36,639 nt of DNA from Colwellia piezophila ATCC BAA-637. GTDB lineage: Bacteria; Pseudomonadota; Gammaproteobacteria; Enterobacterales; Alteromonadaceae. Location of the stretch: contig NZ_KB905180.1 in the NCBI RefSeq assembly GCF_000378625.1, positions 2,738-39,376 on the forward strand. The letters are read 5' to 3'. The translations under genes were made by a program, and so were the position numbers. Shown piece by piece: positions 34,400 to 36,639 of the stretch (its first letter is position 1; every line of letters begins with the position of its first letter). The notes beneath the pieces are model-generated. The model searched no databases. It was given only the letters and a program-made list of their open reading frames with translations, and was not told the origin of the DNA.

Positions 34400-34583
34400 G
34401 TGCCGGAGTAAGAAGCCCTACTCCGGCTAATTATACTTGTGAGATTAGATTGACAGATCAGCTCAAACACAAAGTATGTTGTTATTAATTAACCACTAAG
34501 GGAGTAAGTTACAATTAATAACAGATTAACAATACCCTATGGTGTGTACAAAACATACAGCCATTTTCTACTATAGTATTACC
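34400..34583. repeat. Hairpin-rich 184-bp element, copy 1
   Basis: It starts with a hairpin GCCGGAGTA (34401-34409) / TACTCCGGC (34418-34426). Next comes TTGACAGATCAGCTCAAA (34449-34466), then a perfect 11-bp stem TGTTATTAATT (34479-34489) / AATTAATAACA (34512-34522) with GGGAGTAA in the loop, and an AT-rich tail with a TACTATAGTA palindrome. A second copy of identical length lies at 34736-34919. No reading frame is shared. It is a candidate structured RNA or a paired repeat element. Confidence 0.65.
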
Positions 34584-34682
34584 ATTGAGCATAGATAAAT
34601 CACCCCAACTCATTGAAATAAAAATTCACTAATGATACATAACTATTCACACAGACTTAAACAAATTAAAATATCTTAGTTT

Positions 34683-34703
34683 AATGGTTTATGGTTTATG
34701 GTT
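34683..34703 (+). repeat. Three tandem copies of atggttt
   Basis: A 7-bp unit is repeated three times between the two hairpin-rich elements. No role is apparent. Confidence 0.7.
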
Positions 34704-34735
34704 TGCAAAATATATGACATGCATGCAAATGATAG

Positions 34736-34919
34736 ATGCCGGAGTAGAAGTCCTACTCCGGGCTTATATACCTGTGAAGAACGATTGACAGATCAGCTCA
34801 AACCACAAAGTATATTGCTATTGATTTGTTTACAGGGAGTAATTTACAAATCAGTAACACATGCATACTAATTAACCTTGTGTATAATGTATACACTCCA
34901 TTTGTAATATAATATTACC
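34736..34919. repeat. Hairpin-rich 184-bp element, copy 2
   Basis: It has the same order of parts as copy 1: hairpin CCGGAGTAG/CTACTCCGG, the TTGACAGATCAGCTCAAA block (34784-34801), then a 14-bp stem (34815-34828 with 34845-34858; one mismatch, one T-G) around the loop GGGAGTAA. The tail has stems GTGTATA/TATACAC and GTAATAT/ATATTAC. The paired position that is A-T in copy 1 is G-C here, a compensatory change. Confidence 0.65.
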
Positions 34920-35189
34920 AAACTATATAACCAATGAATTAACTCATAAAATCATTTACTTATATAATTTCCCTTTAACTTTTGAAACTTCATCTAGTGC
35001 TACTTACACACTTACGACCCTTCTACTTAAATGTACTAACCTACTTAGACATGCTAATACGCGGTGCCATGGATGTAACTTATTACATGAACTGAGAGCA
35101 TATTCTCCTGATGGCGAAAAGCAGACACACTGGTGAAGTGCTGCTGCACATTACTTGAAATAGATGAATAGAGTCTGGTAGGACCACAA
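34920..35189. other. Gap between twin elements and the 202-bp array
   Basis: No gene was seen. Small stems (GTGC/GCAC near 35137-35148) are not convincing. AT content falls toward the array. Confidence 0.35.
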
Positions 35190-35243
35190 TAGGTAGGCGG
35201 GAATTTATTTGCGCATATTAGTCATTGTTTCAAATCCCAAACA

Positions 35244-35272
35244 GAAAAAAATCCGTTACTTTCGTAACGGGT
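35244..35272 (-). terminator. Array terminator E (last)
   Basis: ATCCGTTAC/GTAACGGGT stem with a TTTC loop (plus strand) and a run of seven T on the minus strand. It is the most distal hairpin of the array. Confidence 0.75.
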
Positions 35273-35448
35273 TTCTTGTCATTTATTAGAGAGTGAAGTG
35301 GAATATGTCCTACTCTCACATAAAGAGAAAAACACCCACACGCTCACATCTCCACCGCTATTAGCTTGGGCGATTTAAATCCCGCCTACACAGGTCTCAT
35401 ACCGTAGGCGAGAATTTATTCGCGTTTATTCTAAAATCCCAAGCAGCA

Positions 35449-35478
35449 ACAAGCCCGACTCTTTCTAATCGGGCTTCT
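35449..35478 (-). terminator. Array hairpin D
   Basis: AAGCCCGA (35451-35458) pairs with TCGGGCTT (35469-35476). On the minus strand the following tract is CTTGTTG rather than a clean T-run, so termination may be weak. Confidence 0.55.
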
Positions 35479-35650
35479 TGTCATTTATGAGAGAGTGAAG
35501 TGGAGGATGTCCTACTCTTACATAAAGAGAAAAACACCCACACGCTCACATCTCCACCGCTATTAGCTTGGGCGATTGAAATCCCGCCTACACAGGTCTT
35601 ATAGCGTCGGCGGGAATTTATTCGCGCTTATTCTCAAACCCCAAACAGCA

Positions 35651-35680
35651 ACAAGCCCGACTCTTTCTAATCGGGCTTCT
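35651..35680 (-). terminator. Array hairpin C
   Basis: Same stem as hairpin D (AAGCCCGA at 35653-35660 with TCGGGCTT at 35671-35678) and the same interrupted T tract. Confidence 0.55.
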
Positions 35681-35851
35681 TGTCATTTATGAGAGAGTGA
35701 AGTGGAGAATGTCCTACTCTCACATAAAGAGAAAAACACCCACACGCTCACACTTCCACCGCTATTACCTTGCGCGATTGAAATCCCGCCTACACAGGTC
35801 TCATACCGCAGGCGTGAATTTATTCGCGCTTATTCTCAAATCCAAAACAGC

Positions 35852-35880
35852 AAAAAGCCCGTTACTTTCGTAACGGGCTT
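35852..35880 (-). terminator. Array terminator B
   Basis: AGCCCGTTAC (35856-35865) pairs with GTAACGGGCT (35870-35879), with TTTTT on the minus strand. Its stem, loop and T-run are the same as the hairpin directly behind the 5S gene. Confidence 0.8.
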
Positions 35881-36053
35881 CTTGTCATTTATTAGAGAGT
35901 GAAGTGGAGAATGTCCTACTCTCACATAAAGAGGAAAACACCCACACGCTCACACCTCCACCGTTATTACCTTGCGCGATTGAAATCCCGCCTACACAGG
36001 TCTCATAGCGTAGGCGGGAATTTATTCGCGCTTATTCTCAAATCCCAAACAGC

Positions 36054-36082
36054 AAAAAGCCCGTTACTTTCGTAACGGGCTT
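36054..36082 (-). terminator. rRNA operon terminator A
   Basis: AGCCCGTTAC (36058-36067) and GTAACGGGCT (36072-36081) form a perfect 10-bp stem followed by TTTTT on the minus strand, about 13 bp after the 5S 3' end. Confidence 0.92.
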
Positions 36083-36094
36083 CTCTTATTAGAA

Positions 36095-36210
36095 GTCTAG
36101 CAATGTCCTACTCTCACATGGGAACTCCCACACTACCATCGGCGCAACTGCGTTTCACTTCTGAGTTCGGAAAGGGATCAGGTGGGGCCACAGCGCTATT
36201 GTCGCTAAAC
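36095..36210 (-). rRNA. rrf: 5S ribosomal RNA
   Basis: Read on the minus strand this has the conserved 5S blocks CCGAACTCAGAAGTGAAACG, GCGCCGATGGTAGTGTGGG and GAGAGTAGG. The ends TTTAGCGA and TTGCTAGA pair as helix I, which sets the limits to within a few bases. It lies ~150 bp downstream of 23S. Confidence 0.95.
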
Positions 36211-36363
36211 AAAAAGGGTACAATCTTAGAAAGCTTGCTCAAAGAGCGATAAATATCGTTTTTTCTTGATTCAAGTAACACGTAAGTACGTGATTTTACA
36301 TTATCTGTATTTGTCAGTCTTCATACAATCCACTTCATAGCGCAAAACTACTTGGGTGTTGTA
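36211..36363 (-). other. 23S-5S spacer
   Basis: A spacer of about 150 bp with small stems (CACGTA/TACGTG at 36280-36293 and CGATA/TATCG near 36247-36258), presumably used in rRNA processing. No tRNA gene was seen. Confidence 0.6.

Positions 36364-36639
<276 letters not shown>

Larger units (their letters stand above)
35190..36053 (-). repeat. 202-bp tandem array of palindrome, 5S 3' fragment and terminator
   Basis: Four full units follow the 5S gene on the minus strand with an exact 202-bp spacing of a common marker (GTCCTACTCT at 35307, 35509, 35711 and 35913 on the plus strand), and a partial unit lies at 35190-35245. Each unit has, in minus-strand order: a REP-like palindrome with ~22-base arms (in the first unit 35974-36031, core CCCGCCTAC/GTAGGCGGG); a fragment matching the 5S rRNA 3' end (ATGTGAGAGTAGGACAT); and a terminator hairpin. 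Copies differ at scattered positions, so the array is not an assembly echo. It probably arose by tandem duplication of the rrn tail. Confidence 0.85.

Noticed and set aside
34449..34480. TTGACA followed by TATGTT or TATATT in the twin elements, as a promoter
   Set aside because: The spacing is 19-20 bases rather than ~17 and no gene lies downstream on that strand; kept only as a conserved block.
35702..35902. 66-codon plus-strand frame
   Set aside because: It lies within the 202-bp array over the 5S fragment, palindrome and terminator; not coding.
35190..36053. Possible CRISPR array
   Set aside because: The whole 202-bp unit repeats, with no short constant repeat separated by unique spacers and no cas genes.

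Overview
The window looks like a chromosomal segment of a marine gammaproteobacterium of the Alteromonadales, most like Colwellia or a close relative. This is inferred from the low-GC, A/T-ending codon use, the core gene order (tkt-epd-pgk-fba, hisGDCB-HAF-IE, adk, htpG, rrn) and protein style. No database was searched.

Layout. (1) Positions 1-3956, minus strand: the N-terminal ~1318 residues of a giant secreted adhesin of the LapA type. It has an N-terminal retention module with a TAAG di-alanine site, Calx-beta-like domains and ~100-residue Ig-like repeats, and runs off the left edge. (2) 4262-6947, minus: a 45-codon membrane-peptide gene with its own terminator, then a MASE1-CHASE sensor protein whose histidine-kinase core has lost its phosphoacceptor His. 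(3) 7154-13573, plus: carbon metabolism genes tkt, epd, pgk and fba, interrupted by a 267-bp MITE-like element. (4) 13651-16000: a DUF481 outer-membrane protein, a lipoprotein on the minus strand, and a decayed small secreted-protein locus. (5) 16255-21667: ettA, a PilZ protein, a GcvR-like ACT protein, yoaA (minus) and a small acidic protein (minus). (6) 22000-29837: a complete histidine operon preceded by a His-codon leader peptide and a full attenuator. (7) 29955-34234: a multiply broken solute-binding-like pseudogene, elaA, adk (minus), and htpG (minus) with an RpoH-type heat-shock promoter. (8) 34400-36639: two diverged copies of a 184-bp hairpin-rich element, then a 202-bp tandem array made of a REP-like palindrome, a 5S rRNA 3' fragment and a terminator. 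It sits directly downstream of the 5S and 23S rRNA genes (minus strand; the rest of the rrn operon lies beyond the right edge).

Functional links. The his genes form one biosynthetic unit controlled by transcription attenuation. tkt/epd/pgk/fba connect the pentose phosphate pathway, PLP precursor synthesis and glycolysis/gluconeogenesis. The adhesin and the PilZ protein both belong to surface-attachment and c-di-GMP biology, although no LapD/LapG pair is present here.

Most unusual features: the 5S-fragment/terminator tandem array, the paired structured elements beside it, the kinase-dead sensor next to the adhesin, a PilZ gene whose last codons plus stop are tandemly repeated, and the triply damaged pseudogene after hisIE.
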